In this document: positions 6,968 through 15,449 of the stretch, one piece after another
How the letters are laid out: every line of letters begins with the position of its first letter
Numbering within the stretch: the stretch's first letter is position 1
Translations under genes and position numbers: made by a program
Source of the DNA: Myxococcales bacterium
GTDB lineage: Bacteria > Myxococcota_A > Bradymonadia > UBA4248
Length of the DNA: 28,040 nt
Direction: 5' to 3'
Assembly: GCA_004554395.1 (NCBI GenBank)
Contig: SFMP01000036.1
Location: forward strand, 1 to 28,040
Notes under the pieces: generated by a model
The model's input: only the letters and a program-made list of their open reading frames with translations
What the model was told of the DNA's origin: nothing
Databases searched by the model: none

Positions 6968-8812
6968 ATGGAAGTTTTTGAGCATTCGCGGCGCGTCGTT
7001 CGCGTATCGATAAACGGCGGCAAGATTTCGCTGACGAGCCCGTTGGGTGCGTTGCCGTGCGATGCCGTCTCGGATGTTGGGGCGTTTTCGAGCCAGATGA
7101 GCGATGGCGACTACCTCGATTTGGAGCGTCGCGGGTTCGAGCAGTACTGCATCCGAGGGATTGTGAAGCGCGGGAGCGTTTTGCACGAGATTTATGGGCT
7201 AGCCGAGCGATGCGGACTCGAATTTGGGTTCGACGAGAGCGTCGAGGCCGAGACGGCAGAACTCATCGATGCGCCGATCGATTTTTCGGATTGCGAAGAT
7301 TTTGGCGACGTGCCGTTTGTCACGGTCGACGGGGCGGGGACGCGCGACCTCGACCAAGCGCTCTATGTGGGCAGGCGCGACGATGCGCTCAATCGCCATA
7401 TTTCGACCATTTTCGACGAAACCGAATACATCGCCTGGTATGCGATTGCCGATGCATCGTGGTTTGTGCGGCCCAATACGCCGCTCTATCGGTCGGCGTT
7501 GGCGCGTGGAGCGAGTATTTATTTTGCGGGCATGAGTGCATCGATGTTGCCGGCGGCGCTCTCGCGTGGGCTCATCAGCCTCAATCCAGGGGTCGACAGG
7601 CGCGCGCTCGTCTTTATCATGCAAATCGCAGGCGATGGCGTGTGCGTGCATACAGACCTACGGCGAGCACGCGTGCAATCGCGAGCAAAACTGACGTGCG
7701 AAGAAGTATCGGCGTTTTTGTGTGCCCCCGAGGTGCATCCGTGGCACGACCGCGAGTTTGCCGAGAGTTTGAAGGGATTCAAGGCGGTCGGAGCGCTGCG
7801 CTTTGCCGAGAGCCAAACGCGCAACGTCGTCCATTTCAATCGCGTGGCGCTCGACGTCGGGCTCAATAGCGCCAAAACGGCGTTTACACTCGGGCTCGAC
7901 GACCGATGCGACGTCGACCGCTATAATGAGCAGTTATCGCTTTTGTGCAACATCGAAGGCGCCGCCATCTTGCAACGCCGAGCCCAAGAAGACCCCGAAG
8001 TTTTGGCGATATTCCGAAACCACGAAGCGCCGTCGTTGCGCGATGTCGCCGAACTCGAGGCTTCGATAGCGGCGCTTGCCCGCGCCCAAAACCTCGACGA
8101 CGCTTGGATTTGGAACCGTTCGGCGCAAAGCTTGGCGGATTTCTTCGACCATTTGCCCGCAGAAAGTTGCAATCCCGATATCGAAAAGCCCGAAGAAATC
8201 AGGCTTTTCCGCATTCGGCAGGCGATGGAACGGCTCGTGCTCATGGTCCAGAGGCGAAGCGTGTTTTCGCCCGAGGCTGGGCTTCACAGCGCCTTGGGCG
8301 TCAATCCATACGCGCGATTTAGTGCCCCCATGCGCGAAATGGTCGGCATATTTACGCATAAAGAAGCCGTAGAATCGGAGTTTGCGGGGGCTTGTGCCTT
8401 GTCGCGCGAAGAAAACGCCGAGCTGCGCAAGTGCGTCATCGAATCGTCGAATAAGGCAAAGACGGCGCAACGCAATATCGACAAAGCCATCGATTCATGC
8501 GCCATTGCGCACGTCATTCGCAGCGACTACGAACTCGCTTTTGACAAACGCCCACGCCGCCGCGGCACGATATTGGGCATGAAAGCCGAAGCCCTCTACG
8601 TGCGACTCGACATGCCCCCCATCGAATTAAAAGTCTATATCCGCGATATGGCCGAGTATTCGGGGCAAGCATGGCTTCTCAACGACGAAAAGACGATTCT
8701 GACGCGCGAAGATGGCGCCGTCGCCTATCGCGTCGGCGATAGCATGGATGTCGTCGTCGCAAGCTACGAACCGAATAAGCGCAAATATCGCGTCGTCGCC
8801 GTCGACGAATGA
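6968..8812 (+). CDS. RNB-domain exoribonuclease (RNase II/R family)
   Basis: The 614-residue product carries the RNB catalytic core. 'TVDGAGTRDLDQAL' at 119-131 supplies Asp121, Asp127 and Asp129, equivalent to the metal-binding aspartates of RNase II. The fourth aspartate of the E. coli enzyme is Gln130 here, a form I recall from other RNB subfamilies. Downstream are 'YAIADASWFVRPNTPL' (158-173), 'ASIYFAG' and 'LPAALSRGLISLNPGVDRRALVF', the standard RNB order. The N-terminal 100 residues are short and do not show clear cold-shock domains. The final 80 residues could form an S1-like β-fold. It should degrade RNA 3' to 5' in the cytosol. The ATG at 6968 follows GAGGAG by 6 nt. The adjacent in-frame GTG at 6965 is less well spaced. 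It lies downstream of the minisatellite, so it may share a transcript with the lipoprotein. Confidence 0.88.
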   Translation: MEVFEHSRRVVRVSINGGKISLTSPLGALPCDAVSDVGAFSSQMSDGDYLDLERRGFEQYCIRGIVKRGSVLHEIYGLAERCGLEFGFDESVEAETAELIDAPIDFSDCEDFGDVPFVTVDGAGTRDLDQALYVGRRDDALNRHISTIFDETEYIAWYAIADASWFVRPNTPLYRSALARGASIYFAGMSASMLPAALSRGLISLNPGVDRRALVFIMQIAGDGVCVHTDLRRARVQSRAKLTCEEVSAFLCAPEVHPWHDREFAESLKGFKAVGALRFAESQTRNVVHFNRVALDVGLNSAKTAFTLGLDDRCDVDRYNEQLSLLCNIEGAAILQRRAQEDPEVLAIFRNHEAPSLRDVAELEASIAALARAQNLDDAWIWNRSAQSLADFFDHLPAESCNPDIEKPEEIRLFRIRQAMERLVLMVQRRSVFSPEAGLHSALGVNPYARFSAPMREMVGIFTHKEAVESEFAGACALSREENAELRKCVIESSNKAKTAQRNIDKAIDSCAIAHVIRSDYELAFDKRPRRRGTILGMKAEALYVRLDMPPIELKVYIRDMAEYSGQAWLLNDEKTILTREDGAVAYRVGDSMDVVVASYEPNKRKYRVVAVDE

Positions 8813-8923
8813 TGATGTATGCAATCGTAAGCGATGGTATGTATTAAACCTACATATTTTAATAAAAGTGCAAATAGAATTAGCAGAAAGTCGTGAAAAG
8901 CGGTGCAAAGTGCAAAAAATAGC

Positions 8924-8981
8924 TTGTCAAAAAGTGCTTTAGCCCATTAGAAAGGGGCTTCAATCTACTCATGTCGAGTAG
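8924..8981 (+). promoter_or_regulatory. Probable promoter and 5' leader hairpin of the P-loop gene
   Basis: TTGTCA (8924-8929) and TTAGAA (8947-8952) are separated by 17 bp, a plausible σ70-type pair in an AT-rich stretch. Downstream, CTACTC (8965-8970) and GAGTAG (8976-8981) can pair around ATGTC, just ahead of the AGGAG of the next gene. An alternative stem AGCCC/GGGCT overlaps the -10 region. The leader hairpin could stabilise the mRNA or modulate ribosome access. Assignment is by eye only. Confidence 0.4.
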
Positions 8982-8999
8982 AGCTCATAGGAGACAGAG

Positions 9000-9980
9000 A
9001 TGGCTGAGATTTTTGACACGTTGTTGCTGCTAGCGCTGCCTGCGTCGGGAAAGTCAGAGGTTCGTAACTTTTTGACGAACAAAGACCCTGAATTGTTCCA
9101 CATGGGTGAGACGATCCAATTGGACGACTATCCATATGTCCACATTCAGTTGGTCATCGACGAAGAGCTCAAAGCGATGGGTGAGCCGCGCATTTACCAC
9201 CACGAAGATGATGCTGGCGGTCGTAACGGCCCGTTCATCGATGCATACGATTGGTGTGCGTTGATTGAGCTACTCAACGAGGACTATCACGAAATTTTGG
9301 TGGGCAAAGCCGAGAATCCCAAGAATGCGGCGATTCGCCTCTTTGAACGTCTCGATGCGGCGTCGGTTCGCGTCGGTGGCGTAGCGAAGATTGCTGCTTT
9401 GAGCGCGAAAGTTCGTGCCCAACTCGAAGAAAAGCTCGAAGCCGAGGCGCGTGAACTTTTCGACGACAAGATCAAAAACGTCCTCAAATCGCGCGAAGGC
9501 AAGACGATCGTCATCGAATTTTCGCGCGGTGGTCCGGTCGGCGTTCGCCCGTTGCCCGAATACTATGGTTATGCCGCAAGCTTGCCTTGCCTCTCGGACG
9601 AATTGCTCAAACGCGCTGCCATTCTCTACATTTGGGTTACGCCCGAAGAATCGCGTCGTAAAAACCGCGACCGCGCTCGTCCCGGCGAAGACAAATCGAT
9701 CTTGTTCCACGGCACGCCCGAATCGGTCATGTTGCAAGACTACGGCTCGGACGACATGCTCGAGCTCATGGATGCCAGCGATCGCGAAAACATGCTCAAG
9801 ATCGAAAAAGCTGGTCGCACGTACTACATTCCCGTCGGCCGCTTCGACAATCGCCGCGACCTCACGACGTTTGCTCGCAAAGACCCGAGCGAATGGAAGA
9901 AAGAAGAAATCGAAGCTCTCGATAACGGCATTCGCGACGTCGCTCTCAAACTCTGGGATGTCTACAAAGCGAATCACTAG
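9000..9980 (+). CDS. P-loop NTPase-like protein of unknown function
   Basis: I do not recognise the family. The 326-residue protein begins with a β-strand and 'LALPASGKSEVRNFL' (11-25), a Walker-A-like loop with Ala12 in place of the first glycine and G17-K18-S19 intact. This placement resembles nucleotide kinases and small P-loop kinases. 'EPRIYHHEDDAGGRNGPF' (about 62-79) and 'KTIVIEFSRGGP' follow, the latter a plausible β-strand carrying an acidic residue. The middle (about 120-165) is a charged helix. 'ILYIWVTPEESRRKNRDRARPG' looks like the arginine-rich lid region of kinases. The C-terminal part, 'SEWKKEEIEALDNGIRDVALKLWD', is helical. There is no signal or membrane segment, so it is cytosolic. 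The ATG follows AGGAG by 6 nt. The gene stands alone between its own promoter candidate and a strong terminator, which suggests independent and possibly high expression. A nucleotide-dependent phosphotransferase is a guess. Confidence 0.85.
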   Translation: MAEIFDTLLLLALPASGKSEVRNFLTNKDPELFHMGETIQLDDYPYVHIQLVIDEELKAMGEPRIYHHEDDAGGRNGPFIDAYDWCALIELLNEDYHEILVGKAENPKNAAIRLFERLDAASVRVGGVAKIAALSAKVRAQLEEKLEAEARELFDDKIKNVLKSREGKTIVIEFSRGGPVGVRPLPEYYGYAASLPCLSDELLKRAAILYIWVTPEESRRKNRDRARPGEDKSILFHGTPESVMLQDYGSDDMLELMDASDRENMLKIEKAGRTYYIPVGRFDNRRDLTTFARKDPSEWKKEEIEALDNGIRDVALKLWDVYKANH

Positions 9981-9983
9981 TCG

Positions 9984-10024
9984 TTAAATCGACGATTTAA
10001 GCGCCCTTTTTGGGCGCTTTTTTT
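9984..10024 (+). terminator. Strong intrinsic terminator after the P-loop gene
   Basis: GCGCCC (10001-10006) and GGGCGC (10012-10017) pair around TTTTT and are followed by seven T. Immediately upstream, TTAAATCG-A-CGATTTAA (9984-10000) is a perfect inverted repeat touching the terminator stem. It could extend the structure or bind a protein. Confidence 0.9.
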
Positions 10025-10088
10025 CATTTTTGATCGACAAATGCGTCATGTTCTCGCGCGTCTTTGCCACTAGCCACTTTGTCGCAAG

Positions 10089-10299
10089 CCCATCTTGCTT
10101 AGCGATATGCCAATCTTGCCACATACGCCATATACGATTGATAGCTGTGCCGATTTCTCGCGCCTCTTTGCAATTCGATGTTTTACGCGCTCGCCCATCT
10201 TGCGTAGCAATATGCCATTTATTGCCATATACGCCATATATTATTGATAGCTGCGCCGATTTCTCGTGCCTCTTTGCAGTTCGATATTTTACGCGCTCG
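10089..10299 (+). repeat. Two direct 105-bp repeats upstream of a TPR gene
   Basis: Unit one (10089-10193) and unit two (10194-10299) are contiguous and differ at scattered positions and by one base in length. Both start CCCATCTTGC and end TTTTACGCGCTCG, with the shared middle 'ATACGCCATATA' and 'GCCGATTTCTCG'. A degenerate third copy appears before them (TTCTCGCGCGTCTTTGCC, about 10052-10069). No coding frame is supported. The block fills most of the 366-bp gap between the terminator and the next gene. Its drift suggests an older duplication than the identical repeats at 11662-11820. Confidence 0.85.
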
Positions 10300-10391
10300 C
10301 GCGTTTGTGGTAATATTGAGGATACAAAGCGAGTGACGTCTGTGGCGAGTGGTTTGTGCAGGCGGCTATCGAACGAGTGACTAGAGGCATT

Positions 10392-11534
10392 ATGAGGCGG
10401 ATATCTCTAGCGATATTATCGGCATGTGTGATTGCGTTAGGCGTACCCACGATGAGTTATGCCCAAGACTCGGGCTCGAAATCGGCTTCCAAGAGCTCGA
10501 GCAAAAAGTCGAAATCGTCGAGGAGCCACAAAAAATCGAGCTCAAAAGGAAAATCCAAAATAGCCGCAGAAACAGCCCTCGATCCCGCCATCCCGCCCGA
10601 AGAAATCATCAAATTCTCCGACGAGCAAATCATGCTCAACAACCAAGCCGTCGATGCGGGCAATGCTGGCGACTACAAAAAAGCCGAACAGTTGCTCATG
10701 GCCATGCTCCAAGGTGGCGAAATGAACATCATTTGGGGCAATTTGGGTAGCCTCTACGCCAAGCAAGGCAAATGCATCGAAGCCAAAGACGCCTTCGAAC
10801 GCGTCTGGAAATCGCCCAAAATCACCGAAATCCCCGCCGAAACGATCGAACAAGGCGCGCGCCAAGCCCTCGAAAAGCTCAGCGAACAATGTTCCGCAAA
10901 AGTCATCCTCAAGTGCTCGCCCGCCGACATGACCGTCACCTTCGACGACGGCAACGCATTCCCCTGCACCGCCGCCCCACAAGCCGTCACGCCCGGCAAA
11001 CACATCGTACTCGGCAAAACGAGCTACGGCTTCAACAGCATCACTTTTCATGCGACAGCCGGCGAAACGACGTCCCAAACACTCGAAGTCATCGACTACG
11101 AACGCATCGCCAGCGACGCAGGCGTCAGCCCAGAACACCTACGACAGCGCTCCAAAACGTTCAAAGCCGTCGGCTACACTTTCATCGGCGTCGGCGCAGC
11201 CGCAGCCATCTCGGGCGGCGTACTCGTCTGGGACGGCCACAAACACTACCAAGACAAATACGACACCTACACCAAATCGCCCGGCACAAAAGGCCTATAC
11301 GAAGCTGCCAGCGAAGAGCGCAAAAAAACGCAAAAAAAATACAACGCAGCATACGGCCTATTCGCCGTCGGCGGCGCCATGCTCGTGACCGGCATCACAC
11401 TCGTCGTCTACGATGCCGTCAAAATCCGCCCACAAATCAACGAGTTCCAGCCCCACGCCTCCACTTTCAACCTCACACTCTCCCCAGCCCTCTCGCCCGA
11501 ATTCTCGGGGCTCGCTCTTTCGGGGCAATTCTAG
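10392..11534 (+). CDS. Secreted TPR-like protein with PEGA-like domain and C-terminal membrane hairpin
   Basis: The 380-residue product starts at an ATG preceded by AGAGG. It has a signal peptide with a likely cut after S-Y-A (residue 24). A low-complexity Ser/Lys tract (about 27-56) follows. Next is a TPR-like helical region: 'NNQAVDAGNAGDYKKAEQLL', 'GNLGSLYAKQGKCIEAKDAF'. A β-rich segment beginning 'CSPADMTVTFDDG' and running through 'VTPGKHIVLGKTSYGF' resembles a PEGA domain, which often binds or anchors to cell-wall or surface polymers. Two hydrophobic segments ('GYTFIGVGAAAAISGGVLVW' and 'YGLFAVGGAMLVTGITLVVY') flank a charged loop and probably form a membrane hairpin. It is a close paralogue of the gene at 12052-13101. 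Function is unknown. An envelope-associated scaffold is likely. The Ser/Lys tract is specific to this copy. Confidence 0.85.
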   Translation: MRRISLAILSACVIALGVPTMSYAQDSGSKSASKSSSKKSKSSRSHKKSSSKGKSKIAAETALDPAIPPEEIIKFSDEQIMLNNQAVDAGNAGDYKKAEQLLMAMLQGGEMNIIWGNLGSLYAKQGKCIEAKDAFERVWKSPKITEIPAETIEQGARQALEKLSEQCSAKVILKCSPADMTVTFDDGNAFPCTAAPQAVTPGKHIVLGKTSYGFNSITFHATAGETTSQTLEVIDYERIASDAGVSPEHLRQRSKTFKAVGYTFIGVGAAAAISGGVLVWDGHKHYQDKYDTYTKSPGTKGLYEAASEERKKTQKKYNAAYGLFAVGGAMLVTGITLVVYDAVKIRPQINEFQPHASTFNLTLSPALSPEFSGLALSGQF

Positions 11535-11661
11535 CGTTTAACGAATAAAATTCGCCTTTTCTCCATCTCTATCGAATCCCATGCACCTTTTGTGCATCGC
11601 ACATGCACTCGCTTTGGCTCGTGCATACAGCTCTGCGCCTGCCTCCCTACGGCGGCAGGCG

Positions 11662-11820
11662 GCTCCGCTATTGCCCTACGGGCAATACGCTACGCAGCCG
11701 CGCTATGTTCTCGTTTCACTGCGAGCATACGCGCGGCGTTTGCGCTCCGCTATTGCCCTACGGGCAATACGCTACGCAGCCGCGCTATGTTCTCGTTTCA
11801 CTGCGAGCATACGCGCGGCG
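11662..11820. repeat. Two identical 77-bp palindromic repeats, 82 bp apart
   Basis: Copies at 11662-11738 and 11744-11820 appear identical. Each begins GCTCCGC and contains the perfect hairpin TATTGCCC-TAC-GGGCAATA, then GCTACGCAGCCGCGC and GCGAGCATACGCGCGGCG. Their starts are exactly 82 bp apart, twice the 41-bp unit at 5869. They are related, in reverse complement, to 5789-5855 and to the repeats at 20132-20250. The rest of the 517-bp gap (11535-12051) shows no coding frame and no clear promoter or terminator. Confidence 0.9.
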
Positions 11821-12051
11821 ATGCTGGCAAATGCCTAGAAAGATTTGCACAAATGAACGCAATCATTTAGAATGCTAAGGTTTGTATTTGGCGAATGATA
11901 CGCAGCTTCAAAGCGACGGGAGCAAATCGAGTTGTTTGAATATCGCGATATCGGGTTCTCGCCATTTCATGGACTGGCGTTTCGACGCCTTTAGAAGCAT
12001 TTTTCCCATGTTGGCGCACGGTCTAGCCTCGCCCATGGACTCGGAGGCAAA

Positions 12052-13101
12052 ATGAGAAAGATTGCGTTATGTTCGGCATGTGTGATTGCGCTAGCGATTC
12101 CCACTGCGAGCTATGCTCAAGACAACGCCGACCCACAAGACGACGCACTAACCCAAGCCGATCCCTCCAAAGACATCATCAAGTTTTCGGACGAACAGAT
12201 CTTGCTCAACAACCAAGCCGTCGACGCTGGCAATGCCGGCGACTATAAAAAAGCCGAACAGCTACTCATGGCCATGATCTTGGGCGGCGAAATGAATATC
12301 ATTTGGGGTAACTTGGGGGGCGTCTACGCCAAACAAGGCAAATGTATCGAAGCCAAAGACGCCTTCGAACGCGTCTGGACATCGCCAAAAATCAGCGAAA
12401 TTCCCTCCGAAGCCATCGAACAAAGCGCCGCTCAAGCACTCGAAAAGCTCAAAGCTCAGTGCTCGGCAAACGTCATCATCAAATGTTCGCCCGCCGATAT
12501 GAAGCTCACTTTCGACGATGGCAACGAATTTACTTGCTCATCTGAGCCTTTAGCCGTCACCCCAGGCAAACACTACGTCTTGGGCAAGACGAATTACGGC
12601 TTCGGTAGCATCGAAGCCCTAGCCGTCGAAGGCGAAACGCGTACTTACAACATCGAAATCCTCGACTACGAACGCATCGCAACCGATGCCGGCGTTAGCC
12701 CCGAAAAATTGAGCAAGCGTTCCAAGGCATTCAAAGGCGTTGGCTATTCGTTTATCGGCATTGGCGCCGCCGCAGGCATAGCCAGCGGCGTATTGATGTG
12801 GTATGCCGATAAACAAAATACCGATGCGATTAAGAAAAATCGACAAGCCCCAAACGAAGCCACGCAAAATGCTGCCAAAAAGCAATACGACGATTCAAAA
12901 GTCATGCTCAACGCCTCCTATGGCGTCGTCGCCGCTAGCGGTGCTTTGCTTGTGACGGGTATCGTTCTCGTCGTCTACGACGCACTCGTCATCCAACCGC
13001 GCATCCAAGAATTCGAGAAAAACAAAACCGCCTTCTCGTGGACGGTTTCTCCTGCCGTTTCGCCAGAATTTGCTGGCATGGCATTTTCTGCACAGTTTTA
13101 A
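12052..13101 (+). CDS. Secreted TPR-like protein, paralogue of the preceding gene
   Basis: The 349-residue product starts at an ATG with GGAGG four nt upstream. The signal peptide ends in 'TASYA', cut after Ala22. It shares long near-identical runs with the upstream paralogue, such as 'NNQAVDAGNAGDYKKAEQLL' and 'YAKQGKCIEAKDAFERVW', then the PEGA-like 'CSPADMKLTFDDGNEF' and 'VTPGKHYVLGKTNYGF', and 'LDYERIATDAGVSPE'. The same two C-terminal hydrophobic segments occur ('GYSFIGIGAAAGIASGVLMW' and 'YGVVAASGALLVTGIVLVVY'), ending in a similar tail 'PAVSPEFAGMAFSAQF'. The Ser/Lys-rich insert of the first copy is replaced by a short acidic 'DNADPQDDALTQADPS'. Conservation is strongest in the helical TPR-like unit, which is probably the functional core. 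The genes are tandem duplicates later separated by palindromic repeats. Role unknown. Confidence 0.85.
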   Translation: MRKIALCSACVIALAIPTASYAQDNADPQDDALTQADPSKDIIKFSDEQILLNNQAVDAGNAGDYKKAEQLLMAMILGGEMNIIWGNLGGVYAKQGKCIEAKDAFERVWTSPKISEIPSEAIEQSAAQALEKLKAQCSANVIIKCSPADMKLTFDDGNEFTCSSEPLAVTPGKHYVLGKTNYGFGSIEALAVEGETRTYNIEILDYERIATDAGVSPEKLSKRSKAFKGVGYSFIGIGAAAGIASGVLMWYADKQNTDAIKKNRQAPNEATQNAAKKQYDDSKVMLNASYGVVAASGALLVTGIVLVVYDALVIQPRIQEFEKNKTAFSWTVSPAVSPEFAGMAFSAQF

Positions 13102-13153
13102 TCGATACGCCGTTTAGCATTCGGCATTTTGTATAGGACTTCGAATTTTAGCG

Positions 13154-14131
13154 ATGCCATCCCCCGCAATCCATTGTGAACTTTGCCCGCGCCACTGCAA
13201 TCTATCGCTTGGCGATATCGGTGCTTGTGGCGCGCGCATGAACAAAGGCGGCGAAGTGCGCGAAATTCGAACCAATTTCTACGCTTCGATAAACGTCGAT
13301 CCGATCGAAAAAAAACCGCTCTATCACTTTTTCCCCGGCACGTCGGCGCTATCGCTCGGCGGTTTTGGTTGCAATTTGATGTGCCGAGGTTGTCAAAACG
13401 CGAGTATTTCGCGCGTTTGCGCAAACAAAGGCTCGGGATTCGAACTCTCGCCCGACGCCATCGTCGATATGGCTTTGCGCGAAGGCGCGACGTCGATAGC
13501 CTATACCTATAACGAACCGATCGTCTGGTGGGAAACGATGCAAAACGTCGCCCGACGCGCGCACGAAGCGGGTCTCAAAAACGTCATGGTCACCGCCGGA
13601 TACGTTTCGCCATCGATGCGCGACGAAGTCTTTGCACATATCGACGGCGTCAACATCGATCTCAAAGGGTTTAGCGAAGATTTCTATCGTTCATGGGCGC
13701 GTGGCGATTTGGCAACCGTCTGCGACACGATCGAATATCTACACGCACACCGAAACATTTGGTTCGAAGTCACAACCCTCGTCATTCCCGGGCAAAACGA
13801 CACCCCCGATATGTTGCGCCATGAATTCCAATGGCTCTACGACCACATCGGCGATGGCGTTCCATTGCATTTGAGTGCTTTTTTTCCGCACTACCACGCA
13901 CTCGAAATCGAATCCACACCCGAATCGACACTCGAAATGGCTCGCGATCTAGCCTACGAAGCGGGTTTGCGCGATGTCTATCTGGGCAATGTCATGGCGC
14001 GATGCGATACGCGCTGTCGCGAATGTGGGCAAATCGTCATCCGACGCCAAGGCTATCGCGTCGATCGCTCGGGACTCGTCGACGGCAAATGCCGTGCTTG
14101 TGGTGCCCAAGCTATCGGCGTATTTCGTTGA
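13154..14131 (+). CDS. amrS: AmrS-type radical SAM enzyme (AmmeMemoRadiSam system)
   Basis: This 325-residue cytosolic protein opens with the Cys pattern of the family, 'CELCPRHCNLSLGDIGACGAR' interrupted as C8..C11..C15..C25. The radical SAM cluster motif CX3CX2C is Cys73, Cys77 and Cys80 in 'GFGCNLMCRGCQN'. 'SIAYTYNEPIVWWETM' and 'VNIDLKGFSEDFYR' are characteristic of COG1180 pyruvate-formate-lyase-activase-like proteins. A C-terminal zinc-ribbon-like part has Cys284, 288, 291, 313 and 316. The best match is the AmrS family, whose partners are Memo (AmrB) and AMMECR1 (AmrA). Neither partner is in this window. The substrate of this system is not firmly established to my knowledge. The ribosome site is weak (GGA about 16 nt upstream). 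It starts 52 bp after the TPR gene and may be co-transcribed. Confidence 0.88.
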   Translation: MPSPAIHCELCPRHCNLSLGDIGACGARMNKGGEVREIRTNFYASINVDPIEKKPLYHFFPGTSALSLGGFGCNLMCRGCQNASISRVCANKGSGFELSPDAIVDMALREGATSIAYTYNEPIVWWETMQNVARRAHEAGLKNVMVTAGYVSPSMRDEVFAHIDGVNIDLKGFSEDFYRSWARGDLATVCDTIEYLHAHRNIWFEVTTLVIPGQNDTPDMLRHEFQWLYDHIGDGVPLHLSAFFPHYHALEIESTPESTLEMARDLAYEAGLRDVYLGNVMARCDTRCRECGQIVIRRQGYRVDRSGLVDGKCRACGAQAIGVFR

Positions 14132-14219
14132 TTTTCGATATCCGCGTGCTAAAAGTACGCGGTTTGGCTATCGTCCGATAGCCGTCATAACGCACATTTT
14201 GAGGAGTCGAAAAAACGCC

Positions 14220-15404
14220 ATGAAATTGGGATTAAAAATCGTTTTAGGTTGTGCCGTTTGTGCCTTGTTTACGTCGTGCAGCGACGATGGCGACGAAAAA
14301 ACGCCATGCAATGCATCGTCTTTTGTGAGCGCATGTAACGCCGACCTAACGCATGTCTACGTCTGCGAAAATGGCAGTGTCGTCGCAAAAAAATGCTCAA
14401 AATCTTGCGACCAGGCCACAGGAACGTGCACCAATCCCGATGGAAGCGTGTCGATTTGTACCGAAGCGAGTTATCCAACCGCATGCAAAGCCGGCGTCGA
14501 TAACGTGAGAACGTTGTGCAAAGACGGTCAAAAAGCCGAAGAAACGTGTGCGACAGGTCGAACATGCGTCGCCGGCGAATGCATCGCTAACGACGATATC
14601 TGTACCGACGAAACGCATCCGGCGACGTGTAAAGACGACAAAACGCTAGAATTCTGCAATGGAGGCATGAAAGACACCAAAGTCTGCGCTGGCAAATGCG
14701 ACAACGGCGAATGCGTCGTCGAAGACATCGCTTGCACCGAAGCCGATTATCCCGCCAAGTGTCTAGACCCCGTCACGCGCACGTTTTGCAAAGAGGGCAA
14801 ACGCGTCCAAGAAAAATGCACTGGCGTTTGCGAAGACAACACGTGCAAAGCGGCTTCGACAAAATGCGGAAGCGATTTCGTCGAATCATGCGTGACCCCG
14901 CAAATGCGCCAATACTGCCAAGATGGCGTCGTCGCCTACCAGCTGTGCAAAAACGGACAAATGTGCAACAGCTCGCTCAAAACCGCTTCGTGCCGCACTC
15001 CTGTCTATGGCGATGCATGCTCACCGTCGACGTTCTCCGAAATTTGCATGAAAGATCAAGTCGTCACGTGCGACGCAGATACGGGCAAAGTCATCAAAGT
15101 CGATTGCAAAAAGACGTATGGCGATAACTATAAATGCGATATCGCCGACAATTTCGGCGGTCAACACGTCGATGTTGCCATGTGCTATTCGAAGTTAGAA
15201 GATTGCGAAGGCGAAGATCAGGGATCAGAGACATACGAGTACTGCTACCACGACGACGAAACGGGATACCGTTGGTTCTATAAAACTACATACGTTTGCC
15301 AACAATTTAATACGGGCAAACACCGCTATGTGGAATCGAGCGAATTGTGCCCCGACAAAGGCAAATGCGGGCAAAAAGAAATCAGAAAATCCTGCAATTT
15401 CTAA
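14220..15404 (+). CDS. Cysteine-rich lipoprotein with tandem Cys-rich units
   Basis: The 394-residue product has a lipoprotein signal (MKLGLKIVLG, hydrophobic core, lipobox F-T-S-C with Cys20). The open frame begins at 13974, but that portion overlaps the AmrS gene in another frame and carries no signal. The ATG at 14220 has an AGGAG 13 nt upstream, longer than ideal. The mature part is built from about six units of roughly 50 residues with the pattern 'C.E..YP..C......R..CK.G.K..E.C...C....C', for example 'CTEADYPAKCLDPVTRTFCK'. It ends in a less regular Cys-containing tail. Such units suggest short disulfide-locked folds on the cell surface. It is related in style to the lipoproteins at 6139 and 20322, but it lacks the 'CGNG...CDG' core. 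Function unknown. A strong hairpin lies 10 bp after the stop. Confidence 0.88.
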   Translation: MKLGLKIVLGCAVCALFTSCSDDGDEKTPCNASSFVSACNADLTHVYVCENGSVVAKKCSKSCDQATGTCTNPDGSVSICTEASYPTACKAGVDNVRTLCKDGQKAEETCATGRTCVAGECIANDDICTDETHPATCKDDKTLEFCNGGMKDTKVCAGKCDNGECVVEDIACTEADYPAKCLDPVTRTFCKEGKRVQEKCTGVCEDNTCKAASTKCGSDFVESCVTPQMRQYCQDGVVAYQLCKNGQMCNSSLKTASCRTPVYGDACSPSTFSEICMKDQVVTCDADTGKVIKVDCKKTYGDNYKCDIADNFGGQHVDVAMCYSKLEDCEGEDQGSETYEYCYHDDETGYRWFYKTTYVCQQFNTGKHRYVESSELCPDKGKCGQKEIRKSCNF

Positions 15405-15413
15405 TAAAACAAA

Positions 15414-15449
15414 CGACGTCGCGATGCGCAAAGATTCCTCGCGACGTTG
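15414..15449. other. Strong hairpin in front of the SpoIIE promoter
   Basis: ACGTCGCGA (15416-15424) pairs perfectly with TCGCGACGT (15439-15447). One G·T and one C·G extend the stem outward to 15414 and 15449. The loop is 14 nt. No T-tract follows, so it is an unlikely intrinsic terminator, although it stands right after the lipoprotein gene. Its right arm overlaps the -35 hexamer of the next promoter, so an operator role is also possible. Confidence 0.5.

Noticed and set aside
6166..7023. A 285-codon minus-strand frame over the first Cys-rich lipoprotein
   Set aside because: Composition is His/Arg/Thr-rich and typical of antisense to a Cys-rich gene; no ribosome site or domain.
11581..11878. 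Short plus-strand frames of 85-92 codons between the TPR genes
   Set aside because: They lie in the 77-bp palindromic repeats, in three frames at once, without ribosome sites.
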